Part shown: positions 1 to 12,350 of the stretch, one piece after another
How positions within the stretch are numbered: position 1 is the first letter of the stretch
How the letters are laid out: each line of letters opens with the position of its first letter
Source of the DNA: Glossina fuscipes
Taxonomy: Eukaryota > Arthropoda > Insecta > Diptera > Glossinidae
DNA: 64,000 nt
NCBI RefSeq assembly: GCF_014805625.2
Contig: NW_023998414.1
Coordinates: 38,492,402-38,556,401, forward strand
Direction: 5' to 3'
Position numbers and translations under genes: made by a program
Notes under the pieces: model-generated
Told to the model about the DNA's origin: nothing
Database searches by the model: none
What the model saw: only the letters and a program-made list of their open reading frames with translations

Positions 1-1664
1 ACAAAACATAATATTTATGAACCAGTCACTGAATCTCCTATAAACTGCATGCCAGAGAGATAGTGAAATGAAAATAATGGCCACACGTGATGGCAAAAGC
101 AAAAGGCCAAATACAAATTCCTATTGATATAAATAGCATTAGAAACACAATTAGGATTCAGTTTACATCTCCTTTGTCAGCTGTCTAACGAGTTGTTTTG
201 TCCGACATGAGAGATTTAAGTACAGATTTTTTTTCACATAATCTCAAGTCGAAAATTCTAAAGTAATTTATGCTGATTGATTACAACAACAATATTACCC
301 AAACAAGCCGGCTTATATACTTTAAACCAGTGTTAACAAGTTCGGACTGCTTTAGCGAATTGAATATGCAATCGATTCTCTTCTGAGAGGAAAAAAATTT
401 CAAGGCTCCAACGGAAGCAAACTAAGTAGTTGTGGAAGAAAAGCATGATGATAATGATGATAATTCCGTTAATATGATCAATGTATAGCAAGTAACAATT
501 TTCGTATCTTTCTTAAATTAATTTCCTCAAAATATCATGGAAAAAGAAGTAAAAATGGCTTAGTCAACAATGGCCGAAATAGAAAACGTAAAATGCTTAC
601 TTTACTAAAGCAAAGAAAGATCCGATGAATGATTTCAATGTTATAAGGTTTGCTTTAATTTTGAATAGCGAGGCGAACCATTAGTTTGTTCACGAAAAGG
701 TTAACCATGAACTTGATCAGATCCCTATACTTGAATATGCTTCAATTGTTTCACTCGCTTATTACCAGTACGACACGGGCCCGAAGCACTTTTCACTATT
801 GTTGCGCTGGCCAACCTTGAAGTCTAAGTATTATTTGTGATCTATTGAACGTTAGAATTGATAGAGCACTTCAATTAAATGTAATTAACATAAACATGCA
901 TTAGGATATACTTTATTGACGCTATGTTGACTCAATTATGAGATATTTAATCGATATCCGAATCGAAGAGTATCAAAGAGTCCAAGAGCATCTATTCGCA
1001 ATTCTTTGATTTTATGAATAATTGATTGACAAACTTTGCTTGCTTCTATGTGACGTTGCCTCCATCGTAGACATATTAACCTTTCGTGATTGCAGGCTAT
1101 CGAGGTACAGTCTTCTTTTTTTTTTTCATACTTCTTCCCAGTTTTATTTATTTCCTAACGTTTAACTTAATGCTTTTTTATAGCCTAAGGTTTATATTTT
1201 AAATCGTAGATTAGTTCAGGCTCGGCTAATAGCAATTGCAGTTGAGTGTTTTGATAGAAATAAGCAAATGATGCTAATGAGGAAAACTGTATGAATAAAT
1301 TGCTTTCAGTGGAAATTCGTTCTGAATTAATTCAAGATGACTCGAAATCACGCTTCAATTTGATTCTTTGAAAATGTAAACGAAAAGAAAATATTAGTTT
1401 TAATTATGGATTTTACATCATCGTGCGGGGTATGAAAATAAATTGACATATTAATCAATTCTTAATTGCTTTCGTTACGAGTTAATAAATTAAGATCATG
1501 TCATATGTCTTAAGGACGCCCCAATTTACTTAACTGCTTTTAAGTTTATGTCATGGAATTTTTTTTCTCGCTTGTAACTTTTTTCAATTGCATCATTTAA
1601 TCATCAAATGGCTGATGCGTTAACAATGTTTGCAAATCATTTAATATTTTCTCCTTTTCGTTTT
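1..1664. other. AT-rich non-coding spacer
   Basis: No open frame of meaningful length, RNA gene or recognisable mobile-element copy was found on either strand. The sequence is AT-rich with scattered short T runs and looks like unique intronic or intergenic DNA. Confidence 0.6.
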
Positions 1665-2160
1665 TATACGCTACACCACTTGTGATGTACAAAGCATGTT
1701 AAGTTAGTGCGGACGTATGTAACACGAAAGAGGGCGTAAAATAGACCCACCTTTTATTATACCGATCGATGCAGAATTATAATCTGAATTGATGTAAGGC
1801 TGTCTGTCTGTCTGTCTGTCCGTCCGGTGTGTTCAAGCTATAGATCGCATTTTTTGATGAAATTTGATACAGTGACGTGTTTTGACTCAATAAAGACCGT
1901 CATTGAAAATGATTTGGATCGGACCATATTTTCGATCACTTCCCACTCCACCTATTCAAAGAAGTCGTTATATGGGAAAAAGTTGTCATTTTTTTAAATT
2001 TCTCACCAAAATTGGCTAAGTAGTAGTATTTCGGCATTCTAAATTGGTACACGAGTTTTGGATCGGGTAGGGCAATTTTTGAACAAATTCACTTTGAAAT
2101 CTGTTTTCTTGAAACGGCAAGCGGTAAAGCTCCGCCAAATTTTGATTCTTTTCATTTAAA
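1665..2160 (+). mobile_element. Family A dispersed repeat, long form, 5' part
   Basis: It begins with a family A 5' end (a CTACACCACTTGTG-type motif), continues through a GATCGATGCAGA...TCTGAATTGAT arm pair and reaches a GTCTGTC x4 / GTCCGTCC core at about 1800-1827. The inner part (about 1970-2130) matches the inner part of the long copy at 31267-32300, including the shared phrase TATTTCGGCATTCTAAATT. No reading frame is conserved, so the element is non-autonomous. The GTCY core recalls mini-me/DINE-1 elements of flies; assigning family A to that group is inference. The 3' end is not recognisable before 2245. Confidence 0.7.
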
Positions 2161-2244
2161 TTTCTTACTACGTCTTTAAAAAGACATTTTGATAATTTTC
2201 CATAAGTTCATTTAAATATTATTTATTAAGAAATGTTTGTTTTC

Positions 2245-2716
2245 ATACCGTAAACTACTACTTGCGGTACAGGGGTATATTAAGTTTGTCAGAATGTATG
2301 CAACACCCAAAAGGACGTGAGTTAGATTCATTTTTTATTGCGAAATTTGCGAAAGAGTTTTGAAAATGGCCCAAGTAGGTCAAAGAACACGCCTACATCC
2401 ATTATTATCGTTATAAACTGCAAAAAGATGCACAGTCTAAATTTCAATAAAATTATTCTAAAAAATAGAAAATGTCAGTCAAACCCACCTAACAAGGTAG
2501 TGGATGTAAATTTTTACATTTACTTTTTTCAATCTCTTATAGGATAACGATGATGAGCACGAACGGATTCAAGTTAGACCGGTTCGGAAAATGCTTTAGA
2601 AAATGATTCTCAATCGATTGGTATAATAAAAGGTAGATCTATCTCAAGTCCTTTTGTTTCTTGCACACATACAAAAACTTAAGGTACATTTTTTGCCGCA
2701 AATGGTGTAGGATATA
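2245..2716. mobile_element. Chimeric block: family A end, family B interior, inverted family A end
   Basis: The left part (2245-2337, plus) is a family A 5' end: ATACCG start, TGCGGTACAGGGGTAT, then an ATGTATGCAACACC stretch. The middle (2338-2475, plus) resembles the interior of family B, with GAAAATGGCCCAAGTAGGTC, AACACGCCTACAT and TATAAACTGCAA phrases. The right part (2560-2716) is a family A 5' region in reverse, with ATTCTCAATCGATTGG and the end AATGGTGTAGGATAT. The block is thus flanked by inverted family A ends. Nested insertion or template switching could make this; I cannot tell which. Confidence 0.55.
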
Positions 2717-5700
2717 AAAGAGAACGTATTCTTTAAACACGATTTCTCCAAATGATCTATATTGGCAGCTTCTACCAATTTGCATTTATTTAGTCGAAAA
2801 TTGATGAAAATTGCACGTTGCCATTGAAATCGCCTTTAATCGAACAAAAATCTATCTATTCTCTTACGAATTACTCTAGATGTAGGGATATGATAAAAAA
2901 AAAAAAAAAAAATCTCTTCTTTCTCAGCTAATTAAATAAGGTATGCGTCGTGAGAATGGATCCAGTGTTGCATTCTTTGAAAATTTTCTCATTAATAATT
3001 TCTTTCTATACAAAAATTAATGGTTAATAACTTCCTTGACATTAATTCTATCGTAAAAGTACTTATCAAAAATGACATCTTTACCCTACTAGAGTGGTTT
3101 AGAGCCTCTTAAACTTTAAATAAATTATGGGCAATGCTTTAAAGGAAGTATTGGCAAAAATTTCTTCATGACATGTACTTGTAGCCGTATTGAAAGGGGG
3201 AAGGGAAGGATGTACCTAATTCACTTGAATTGATTTTTAAGTAAAAATTTTTTCATTGAATTTGGAAATTTTCTCAAATACACTGAAATCTATGTTTAAA
3301 AGAAGTTGCTTATAGTAAAGACAGGTAATTTCGCATAATGCAATGATGTCAGTTGATACGTGCCATAGTTTTTTTTCTTTTTTTTTTTCAATTTGATGGT
3401 CCTTATATTCATTTTTATTCATTCAGTTTGCAAGAAACGATGAAATTTTCCGATGGGCGTTTAGCCAAATTTAATCGCGTTTTTACTAAAATAAATTGAA
3501 TTTATATGTTGTGTGTTGCGTGCAGACAGATTTTTCTTTTCTACATCATCTTCAATTGAATGATTCAATATCTTGATGCTTTTATGACAGCCTTTTAGAA
3601 TGACGACAATATTGTGATGAGTAAGGTTTTTCATATTCCAATAAGGAATGAGGTCGACATTTAAATGCGGAAAAATTTAAATATAATCGTAACTGTAGCA
3701 TTTTTATTCCCTTCGTTTGATTAAGAAATTGAGAGAGAAAAAAAAAAAAAAAAAAAAAGAACAAAACAAAACAACGAAAAATAGAAAAATGATTTGGATT
3801 TTAATTGATAAATTGAAAAAAATTTTTTTAAATTTCATTTCCTTTTAATATGCAAGTTAGCCAAAGAGAGAAACTTAACGCTTGTAAAAAAAAAAAAATC
3901 AAACTTTCTTTACCTTGGGCCAATTTTATTAATATTTATGACCAATTTTTATACGATATTTGATAGCAATCAAAAACAAAGATTCGCTAACTCGTTATCA
4001 TGCACGGCATCATGCACATCTCGTATCGTATGTACTTCATATCAAAGCCTTATACAATTTGACAATACTTTTTATATAATCATCATCCAAACTAAATATA
4101 AATATCCCTATGTACATCTATCCAAACAGTTATGGTTAACTATAATGGATCTTATGTTTAAAGATTAGCTGATATTCGAATTTAAATCCGGGATGTTATT
4201 AAGGAAATATTCAACACTTAAAGGGCATGGATTTAGAAAGTTTTTGTACTAAACCTGACAAAGATAAAACGTAAATATATGCGACACAGTTTACTAATAT
4301 AGAAAAACTCTTTAAACCAGGATGGGAATATTAGCCGAGCGACAGACAAACAGACCAAATCGGGATGTATAAATAAATTCTAATGAAAAAGTATGACGCT
4401 ATCTGTTGCACTGTTAACCCGAAACTTGCACGCATTTGTCATTCGTTGCTGCTTAGGCAAGTTGTTCGTTACTACATTTTTTTGGGAATCTGAAATCTCA
4501 AATCTGACTATTTTACTTATGTACCTACGCATACAAATGAAAATGATCCCCATCATCACGAAATATCGCAAATCAACGACTAATTGTCCCATAGTTTATC
4601 ACATCTTTACCTTATATAGTGCGCAATGAAAATTTTTGCCACCCCCCCCCCGGCCCCCGTCCCCCCCGTCCCCCCATCCCTTGCCCCTTCAGGGAGTTAT
4701 GAGGAAGAGGAAAACATGTAACAAAATATCGGCCGCGCAAAGTAGTTGCAGGAAAACTAATCGATCACTTACCCATTTATTGAAAGCGAAGAGTCGTATG
4801 CCTCAATGACGTGTAGTACGTTGATACGTGGAAAGATTCTATCTCTCTGTAGCGGAAGTTATTTATCACGCGATCTAATAATTTAATGATTAATTTCACA
4901 CCATAAATCCCTTTTAGAGAGAATTTGCCCTTCATTCTCATCATATGCTAGCCTCAAAAGTGACGAGAGACTCATCTCTCATATTATTAAAATTAAATGC
5001 ATTGAATTTGGAATTGATCATGGATGGAAATGGAAAGAAAATTCGAATTGTGATTACAGAAATTTCTAATTCAATGCATTATGTTTTCAATTCAGTTTTT
5101 AAATTTTAAATTCTCCTTAGTAAATTTACCTCTCATATGCATGGATAACGGCAACGAAAATAGCAAAACGAAACAAAAAAAAAAAAAATATTTATTTTAA
5201 TTTTATCAATACTTTGACAATACGCTTGGGTTGTATGCAACGCAATATAATGCAAAAATAATATCCAATGCATTAAATACGACATGTTTTGGCACTGGTT
5301 TAAACGCGATGTGTGTATAGCACGGCAGTGAAAGCAAAACAAAATAAAAGACAAACAAAGAGCGAAACGTTTACAAAATGAGGACTGGCATATGCCTCGA
5401 CGACATCTGTACGTTTGTTATGAAATTATATGAACAAAAACAGGTAAATGAAAGCAATGAAAATTTTATAATCGGTTTTGAACGAATTTTTTAATATCCA
5501 CCTACGATTCACGATAATAAGATAAAATGAAAATCTATTACTTGCTTCTTACTTCTTCTGCTTACTTCTTTCATCCTCCATCCTATGTCGTACAAATTTG
5601 AAAATTATTATTTTATGGTATTTGATGGGCATGTCTTCAGAGATTGATTTAGGTGATATTGGAAAAAGACGGCAAGAAAAGTTTAACATCAAACTATATA

Positions 5701-6390
5701 GTGTTTGGAAATAAGGAAAAATCACGTCTTTCTAGAGAAGAGAGGCAAGTAAGATAAGAAAATTTGGAAATAACTTTTCTCTTCTAAAGAAACTTTTGCA
5801 AATGTTAGTCCATGTTTTAACGGATTGACAAAAGAAGTCAGATAAAAATCACAGACAGATACGGCTAGTTAGGTTCGATCACAACGTACGAATTTCATGG
5901 AGTCTTCGATATATAATATATATGTCAACGCTTTGGAAATATTTGAAAAATCTAATATATTTTATTTTCTGACAATAAAGACATTTTTTTTTTTGCTTAA
6001 ATCAATTCGAGTCTTCTCATACTAAGCGAAAGAAGTAATAGTTTTCCTCTCTTCAACTATCACAGTTTCGAAATTTTTAACTTGGAACTGTAAAGCTCTT
6101 CCATCTTACATTATTTTGCATTTCTTATCTTTTGTCGCGTAAGCAGTACTGTACTGTACGGTAGGTATCGAAAATTCTCTCAAATTAACCAAAAACCACT
6201 TCCAACCCAAATAATTAAATCTAGCTATAGGATTAGCTTGTGAGGTACTATCAAATTGTATCAAAATATTTGATACGATATATAAATCATATACGATGTG
6301 CGATATATTCAAAATGAGCATATTTCTCTAGCTAGCGGTGGATATTAAAAAAATTCGACTCTAACTGAATATAATTTTGTTTTCCTTTTC
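2717..6390. other. AT-rich non-coding spacer with homopolymer runs
   Basis: No gene was found. It holds short A/T runs (the longest is A21 at 3738-3758), a C-rich tract at 4642-4680 (listed separately) and weak GACA-type traces at about 4340-4360 and 5850-5870 that may be worn repeat remnants. The small open frames here, such as those at 3938-4168 and 4393-4629, have no recognisable domain. Confidence 0.55.
4642..4680. repeat. C-rich tract, G-quadruplex type on the minus strand
   Basis: C runs of about 10, 5, 7 and 6 are separated by GG, GT, GT and similar, followed by CCC. The minus strand therefore carries at least four G runs of five or more with one- to three-base loops. It stands out sharply from AT-rich surroundings. 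It could form a G-quadruplex or i-motif, but function is not shown. Confidence 0.75.
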
Positions 6391-7240
6391 TTATAACCCA
6401 TCGCCAACGGATAAGAGGAATATTGATTTTGTCGAAACGTTTGCCTTGATCGGAAAGAAGCACCAGAGATGCCACAATATATATATATATATATATATTC
6501 TCGATCAGCATGAAATTCTAAATCGATGTAAGCATGTCGGCTCTCTGTCCGAAACTATCAAATTCAAATTTGGCAGAAGCATTGGAACTTCTTTCACGCA
6601 GGTTGTAATTGAAAATGAGGCAAATCGGTCGAAAGACATGCCCACAACACCACCTAAACTGAGAAAGCCTCTATTTTGCAAACGGAACGAAAACTGTAGT
6701 GGTTTTTTGGCTATTACTCATAAACATTGTACAAAAACTTGAATGCATATTCTACGGGCGATGCTGTAGCATTCGTGCACAAAAATGGATATAATTTACC
6801 ACGCCTATCCATTATTATAATGTATCAAAGTTTAATTATTTTTTCAATACCTCTACAACGCGCAGAAGCCAGCTCCAAAAACCCCAATAAGGTATGCAAA
6901 TTCTTGAGCACTTTGAAACATGTCCGCCTGTTCGTCTGTCCATCTGTCTGTTTGCGCAACTTTGCAATATTTGTGCTAAACATTTGCACGTTAGCGAAAA
7001 TCAAGATTTCGCTTAAAAATTTGGAAAAGAATTTTGAGTTGATTTTTTGAAATTTTTCAAAGGACACGCCTACAATGCCCAAATGAAACTAAGAGAAAAA
7101 CTTTTTATTTTGAAAATAGAAGAAATCAATTGCGCCCGCTCCATATTACAGAGCATAAGAATTTTGTTCTTTTACTTCTTTTGCATTTCTTTGGAGTAAA
7201 TAGTGATGGGTATAACAAATTCGATCCTGACCGAATTCAA
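6391..7240 (+). mobile_element. Family B element, near-complete (mini-me/DINE-1-like)
   Basis: The left end is TTATAACCCATCGC (6391-6404) and the right end GTGATGGGTATAAC (7203-7216), which form an imperfect inverted repeat. A stem-loop (AATTCGATC, CT, GACCGAATT) follows at 7220-7239. An (AT)11 tract sits at 6477-6498, a GTCGGCTCTCTGTCC core at about 6537 and a second core (GTCCGCCTGTTCGTCTGTCC) near 6922. A (TA)n site plus GTCY core and a 3' palindrome is the layout described for mini-me/DINE-1 Helitron-like elements in flies. Two overlapping open frames inside (6377-6742, 6727-7050) are not conserved in other copies and are not treated as genes. Confidence 0.7.
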
Positions 7241-7458
7241 TTTTTTCCTTTTTTTTGTATCTTTTTGTTTTTTTTTTTTCTGCTTTCCTATATGAACGTG
7301 ATATATATCGTATATGTAAAAATACAAAAGTTAATACATACTTTCAAACAAAGGTACTGTTCTGTTTTGGAAAACTTTAAAGGATTGTTATGTTGAAGTT
7401 GACCTTCGAAGATAGCTTGAAGGATTTCGAAGTTTACTTTTATTTTTTATTTTATTCC

Positions 7459-7461
<3 letters not shown>

Positions 7462-7492
<31 letters not shown>
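7462..7492. repeat. Poly(T) tract, 31 bp
   Basis: An uninterrupted run of T lies just after the family B copy, within T-rich flanks from about 7440. It may be a poly(A) trace of a minus-strand retroposed sequence or a slipped homopolymer. Confidence 0.9.
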
Positions 7493-7495
<3 letters not shown>

Positions 7496-8934
7496 AAAGA
7501 TTGGCTTAACTTTAGAAAATATTTTATAACTAGAAATATTCTATATTATATATAATAAGGTAGGAATAATAAGGAAAAGGTACACTAACGTATACAACCA
7601 ATTACTATAACGTAGCATACTCAAAGTGTATCAAATGTAAAAATAAGTCATGTGTGATTTTTTTTTTTGTAAGAAAAGACACTTATTTAAAAAAAATTAT
7701 AAAAAAATATTTGATTCAAAGTATCCATCTATCTGTCCTTAACAATATATTTTCTCATCGTCCTGATGAGTTATGAATTTCACTCCAATGAACATATCGG
7801 GCCTTTTGAAGCTATCTCCCTGCATTTGATTTCATTTTATTTTCGGAGCAGCATTATAGAACTGTGAGTAAGTTATCGGTTGAGAGAGGTCTTAATCAGT
7901 AGGTCTACTAACATCTGGTTAGTATAATGGCGTACGTATGCACAATCGAATGCAGTCCTCGACAGGATTTGTAAAGTAAAGACAAGTGTTGCCAAGGTGA
8001 AAAATAGTCTTTTAATACATTTTTCGCGTGTTACCAATGTTTACTAATTAGCCAAATTTCATAAGCTGTGGTTGGTGTGTGTTTCGTGGTATAGTGTGAT
8101 GATTTTATTGCATTGGAGCAGTAGTATACCTCATAGTATGTATACCTTATTCATACAATTTTCTTGAATTGTTGCACGATGATATTGTTTATGTTATAAC
8201 TTTTGCGGCATAGTTTTTGCTCATAGCTGATCCGGCCAAAATGAGCAAGAAAAGTAACTTTTTTTCTATTTCGAATTTTTGTTTTTTGTTTTCAAAATGT
8301 CCAGAAGTGTGTACACATCAATTAAAATAAATTTTGCTTCCCTAAAAATACAATATAGATACTGTGTGTGCCGATGCATCCTGACAGAACAACCTTAAAC
8401 ACGCTCCTATAAATATATGACACTACACTATTAAATATGCATTGAAAAATATGTTATACATTTGGTAGCAAACTGTACTCGGTTTAAACTGTATTCATCT
8501 AGACTTACTTATGTTATCTATTCCTGTAAGCTTTTTAGTAAATATCTATTATATAAATATATAAAGACGGCTGGATTAATTTTGTTTTCTCATTTCTTTA
8601 ATTAACTTAAGAATATGTTATGTGAATATTTGCTTAGAGCTCAAATCAATTGAAGTAAAAAATCTGAAATGGAGAGGGCTTTCAAAAATTCCCTATACTA
8701 CTTTACCTAATACTGCTAGAGCGGAATTCAATTGTCTACTTCTTAAAAGTCAATTTTTGAACTGCATAAGCATCGTCTCTTAGAGATCAGTGTACCGCTA
8801 CAAGTTTCGCAAATTTTATCCACTTCGATTAAATAGTGATTAAGTGAAGATTTTCTTATATCCAATAACGAAGGACTGCAGTCTATAAATATTGTCAATT
8901 GCAATATCTAGAAATAAACGCTAGGGACACTCTA
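7493..8934. other. AT-rich non-coding spacer
   Basis: No gene or clear repeat copy was found. A 14-bp perfect palindrome (CTATATCGATATAG) lies at about 8950 near the right edge. Confidence 0.55.
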
Positions 8935-9450
8935 AAGAACACATATATTCTATATCGATATAGATATGTTTCTCTGTCCATCTGATTATCTTTTTATGTA
9001 TATGCCTACGATAAACACGCCTCTTGGTTGCAAAAATTCAGATATCCCGTTAAATTTGGCACAAATATTGAAAATTATTTGATGCACGCAAAATAGTATT
9101 GAAAGTGAGCGAAAGCGATTAAAGAACATGCTTACAGTGCAACATACACCTCTGAGAATACTCCTACTTTCTGATTTCTTTATCCATTACGTATAAACTG
9201 CAAGAGACAAAACGATAAAATTTTTCGGATTCATTAGATGCATAATGCTGTACGGCCAATACGCAAATGGAAATATCTTCCACGCCCATCCAATATTATA
9301 AGTTGGCGAAATTTCAAAATTTTGGGTTCAAATAAAAGTTGGTGGGGTGTAGAAGAAAAATATCCTACTTTCGTACTTATTTTCCTGCGATCACAATTCA
9401 CATTACAACGCAGGCAACCCTGCCAAAAATTCAAAAGTGGGATGTTTTTT
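8935..9450 (+). mobile_element. Family B fragment, diverged
   Basis: Recognisable family B phrases occur in order: CTGTCCATCTGATTATC near 8977, AAATTTGGCACAAATATTGA near 9052, ATTGAAAGTGAGCG, AACATGCTTACA, ATTACGTATAAACTGCA near 9187 and TTCCACGCCCATCCAATATT near 9279. Both ends are lost. The 66-100-codon frames here on both strands come from the repeat and are not genes. Confidence 0.55.
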
Positions 9451-10547
9451 TTTTTTTTTGGTTTTTTTGGTACACTAAAAAAAAAATATATATTTGCTTT
9501 CCTGAATTCAGATGACGTTATCCTATGCTATTCCCATTGACGTGAGGACATTTTTCTTCTACAAAGTTTCCGAAAACCACGTCTCAACGATTAAGTTTTC
9601 AAAATTTTTTCATAAAAATTTTACAATATATTGTTTAAAAAAATATATACATACAAACATACATATATATATATATTTCTTTTTTCTTTGTCACAAGTTT
9701 AAAACAAAATAATCCTTTTATTATAGTAACAAAAGGGGGAAAAAAAAAATTTAGAAAAGAATATTATTTGTAACCTTCGAAAGCAATGCGATGACGCCCT
9801 AAGCCTAAAGTCCTGTCATAAGCGGTTTAACTTGAACATAATATGCACAACAAGACTTAAATGATACTATGCTTATGTATGTATGATATATAAGCTACAT
9901 GCAAACGCACACCTAACATAATATCGCCGAAGGATAGCATGTCTAATATAACGCACTCGAAGAGCAAATTTCATAAACTAGTGATTATGTAAATGACCGT
10001 AAACGATAAATTTTTAATTTTATGAGATTTTGTTTACCATAAACACAGAATTTTTTAGAATCACTTTGACCAAAGTGCAAAGTTTAAGTAACAGGTGACA
10101 GTTTAGGCAAAGCGATGAACTCAGCAAAGTAATAGACTGATCTTTAGGCCTGCGGCGACTTGGATGCTTTTGCTGCAATTATTGAGAACACACAAGTGTA
10201 TGATGCATCGAAAATATAAACAGACTTATGAAAAACTTAATTAAACTTCAATAAAAAGCGTTGAACCATACCTAAGATATAGAATACAATTTTAACGTAA
10301 TTAACAGTAAATGGCAGCACAATATTTTCAAAAGTGCCATAGTGACACGACAGTTTACTGGCTACATTGCGGCGTAAATAATTTTAAGCTTTGAATTGCT
10401 TAGTTACAAGTTCGCATTAATTTTATAAGAACTTATACAACGGGATTTAGTTGACTTTTAAGTTTTATTAAGAAAAGGTAAACAAAGTAAATGGCCGGGT
10501 CAGCAGACCCCCGCTGCACAAAGCCATTGTACTATCACTTAATTATA
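9451..10547. other. AT-rich non-coding spacer
   Basis: T/A runs and short TA tracts lie near 9490 and 9665. No gene, RNA gene or recognised repeat was found. Confidence 0.55.
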
Positions 10548-11105
10548 TAGCTGATGGGTATGAACGCAACTGTATATTTTTATGCATTGAAATCATTTGC
10601 TACGCACTCTGTGTTGGATCGAACAATCAAAATCCTTAACTCGGTCATTGTTTAAAAAAGCTTTTATATGCTAACTTCCTTAAAGTTTAATCGAACTCTC
10701 AGTTTCAGGTCAGTTTCTCAATCAGTTGCTGTTATGTTTATTGCTCAGACTCCATTAACCATATCATTTCCTATGCATTATAAGCTAACTAATTATAGGC
10801 AATAAATTAGAAAATTTGCAAACATTTTCATAGAAAATTTGAAAAAGATATTAATCAGTCTGTTAGCAAATATTGAATAGATTGCCTAGAATTAAAAAGA
10901 GACGGGAATACATATAACGATAAGTTAAGGAAATATTTGAATTAAAGTCTAAGTATTGCTTACGCCGCAAGCGATACAATCTATTATGAAATATTTTTTT
11001 AATAAAATGAGATTTCTATCCATCTTCTTCGGTCCCGTCGTCTAGTTTCAATTTATTTCTTAATTATTTCGATTTATTATCGCATCATTGTACCGCAGGT
11101 TAAGT
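10548..11105. repeat. 558-bp direct duplication, copy 1
   Basis: This segment is repeated in the same orientation at 26663-27219, about 16.1 kb away, with roughly nine of ten bases identical by eye. Shared phrases include AATCAAAATCCTTAACTCGG, CAGGTCAGTTTCTCAATCAG, TTGCTTACGCCGCAAG and TTTCTATCCATCTTCTTC. Both copies begin near TAGCTGA and end at CCGCAGGTTAAGT, and the flanks are unrelated. Copy 1 has a short ACCATATCATT-like stretch that copy 2 lacks. No frame is conserved and no element family is recognised. It may be an unrecognised mobile element or a segmental duplication. Confidence 0.85.
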
Positions 11106-12029
11106 ACGATCAATATCATCGAGACTGGGGTAAATAGATTCAGAAAATTATTCCGAATCGCTCGTTATTAAAATAGATGGAATTATCTTAAGTCGTTGTG
11201 GAATTAACAAGCACTGCTCAAAAATGAAATTATTATATAAATGTCACGTCTATACTTCGTATGTGTGTATGAAATTGTGACCACTTAAATAAATTCCGTG
11301 AAAATATTTATTTATATATCTTAATTTAAGAAAACAGAAGCGTCCGATCAATATTTTATTTTGCTTTCTTATATGAATCAAATATCAAATATACTAAATG
11401 TAAGTAGAATAAGTTATTGTAGACAAGAGCGAAATATATAGACAAGAGTTTACTTGCAGATTGCAGAACAACCATAACTTGGAATGGCATTGTGGGTACG
11501 TTCTAAATTACGGCGGACTAATCGTTTCTTATGTAGTGCATAAAAGCATAATATTGCATGATAGGTAGGTAGGCAGCGTGACGGACAATTGATTAAGATC
11601 CACTACTGAATAAGGATTTTCAGGATATGGAAGTCAAAACAATCATAGAACACCAATCTTTGCCTAAAGGTATAATGCCTTTGTATGACTTTTTATAGAT
11701 TAGAACCACTTGAGCATCTAGTGCTACACGCTGTTAATTAGACTTTTTGCGGCTTTTCTTTGAGACGGAATTAAAAGATATTGAATCGCTTATATATTGT
11801 TACAGCACTAAGCCCGTGGTAACGTTTTCATCCAAGGTCTAGCTGGTTTTCATAATGTGCGTCAAGTCTTTCGCAATGCACTTTGGGTTATCACAGGGCT
11901 CCAATTGTAAATGAAAAATTTCGGACTAATTTTTTTTCTTTTTTTATGTAAAAGCGCTCTAGGATAATTTTTTGCCGCTAAGACTTAAAATGTAAGGTTT
12001 TTGTTCAACAGTCACAACAGATCGTGTGC
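11106..12029. other. AT-rich non-coding spacer
   Basis: Nothing gene-like was seen on either strand, and no long simple repeat is present. Confidence 0.55.
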
Positions 12030-12350
12030 TATATCCTATGCCTTTTGTGGTAAATTATGTGCGAATGTGTGAATCATTCAGAAGATCTCGAGTTCGTTAT
12101 ACCGGCAGACTTTTATCTGTCTCTTCATCCGTGTGTTTTTGGAGTGTAAAGGTTGCAATTTTAGGATGTTTTGATCAAATTTACTATACAGACGTGTTTT
12201 GACCCGAAGGCAAACGCTATTGAAAATCGATTACTTTCCATAAAATGTCTTTTCAAAATAAGGTGTTGTAAGGGAAGTGACCGATAAAAGTGGTACTAAA
12301 CAAATTGATGTAGGGTACTTAATGGTCAGTCGCGGTTGAGCGATATTATT
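12030..12350 (+). mobile_element. Family A copy, diverged
   Basis: The 5' end (TATATCCTATGCCTTTTGTGG) is degraded. The middle phrases ACGTGTTTTGACCCGAAGGC and AAACGCTATTGAAAATCG are clear. The 3' end is marked by TGATGTAGGGTACTTAATGG and a GTCGCGGTTGAGCG stretch matching the subterminal part of other copies. The GTCY core is eroded to CTGTCTCTTCATCCGTG at about 12117. It is non-coding. Confidence 0.6.

Noticed and set aside
6377..7050. Two overlapping frames of 121 and 107 codons
   Set aside because: They lie wholly within the family B copy and are not preserved in the copies at 38661 or 52600.
7905..7960. tRNA-like string GGTTAGTATAATGGC
   Set aside because: No B box, acceptor stem or body follows; probably chance.
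11090..11106. Possible recursive splice site (CCGCAG followed by GTTAAGT)
   Set aside because: The donor half lacks the G expected at position 5, and both copies carry it as part of the duplicated unit, so the element end explains it better.
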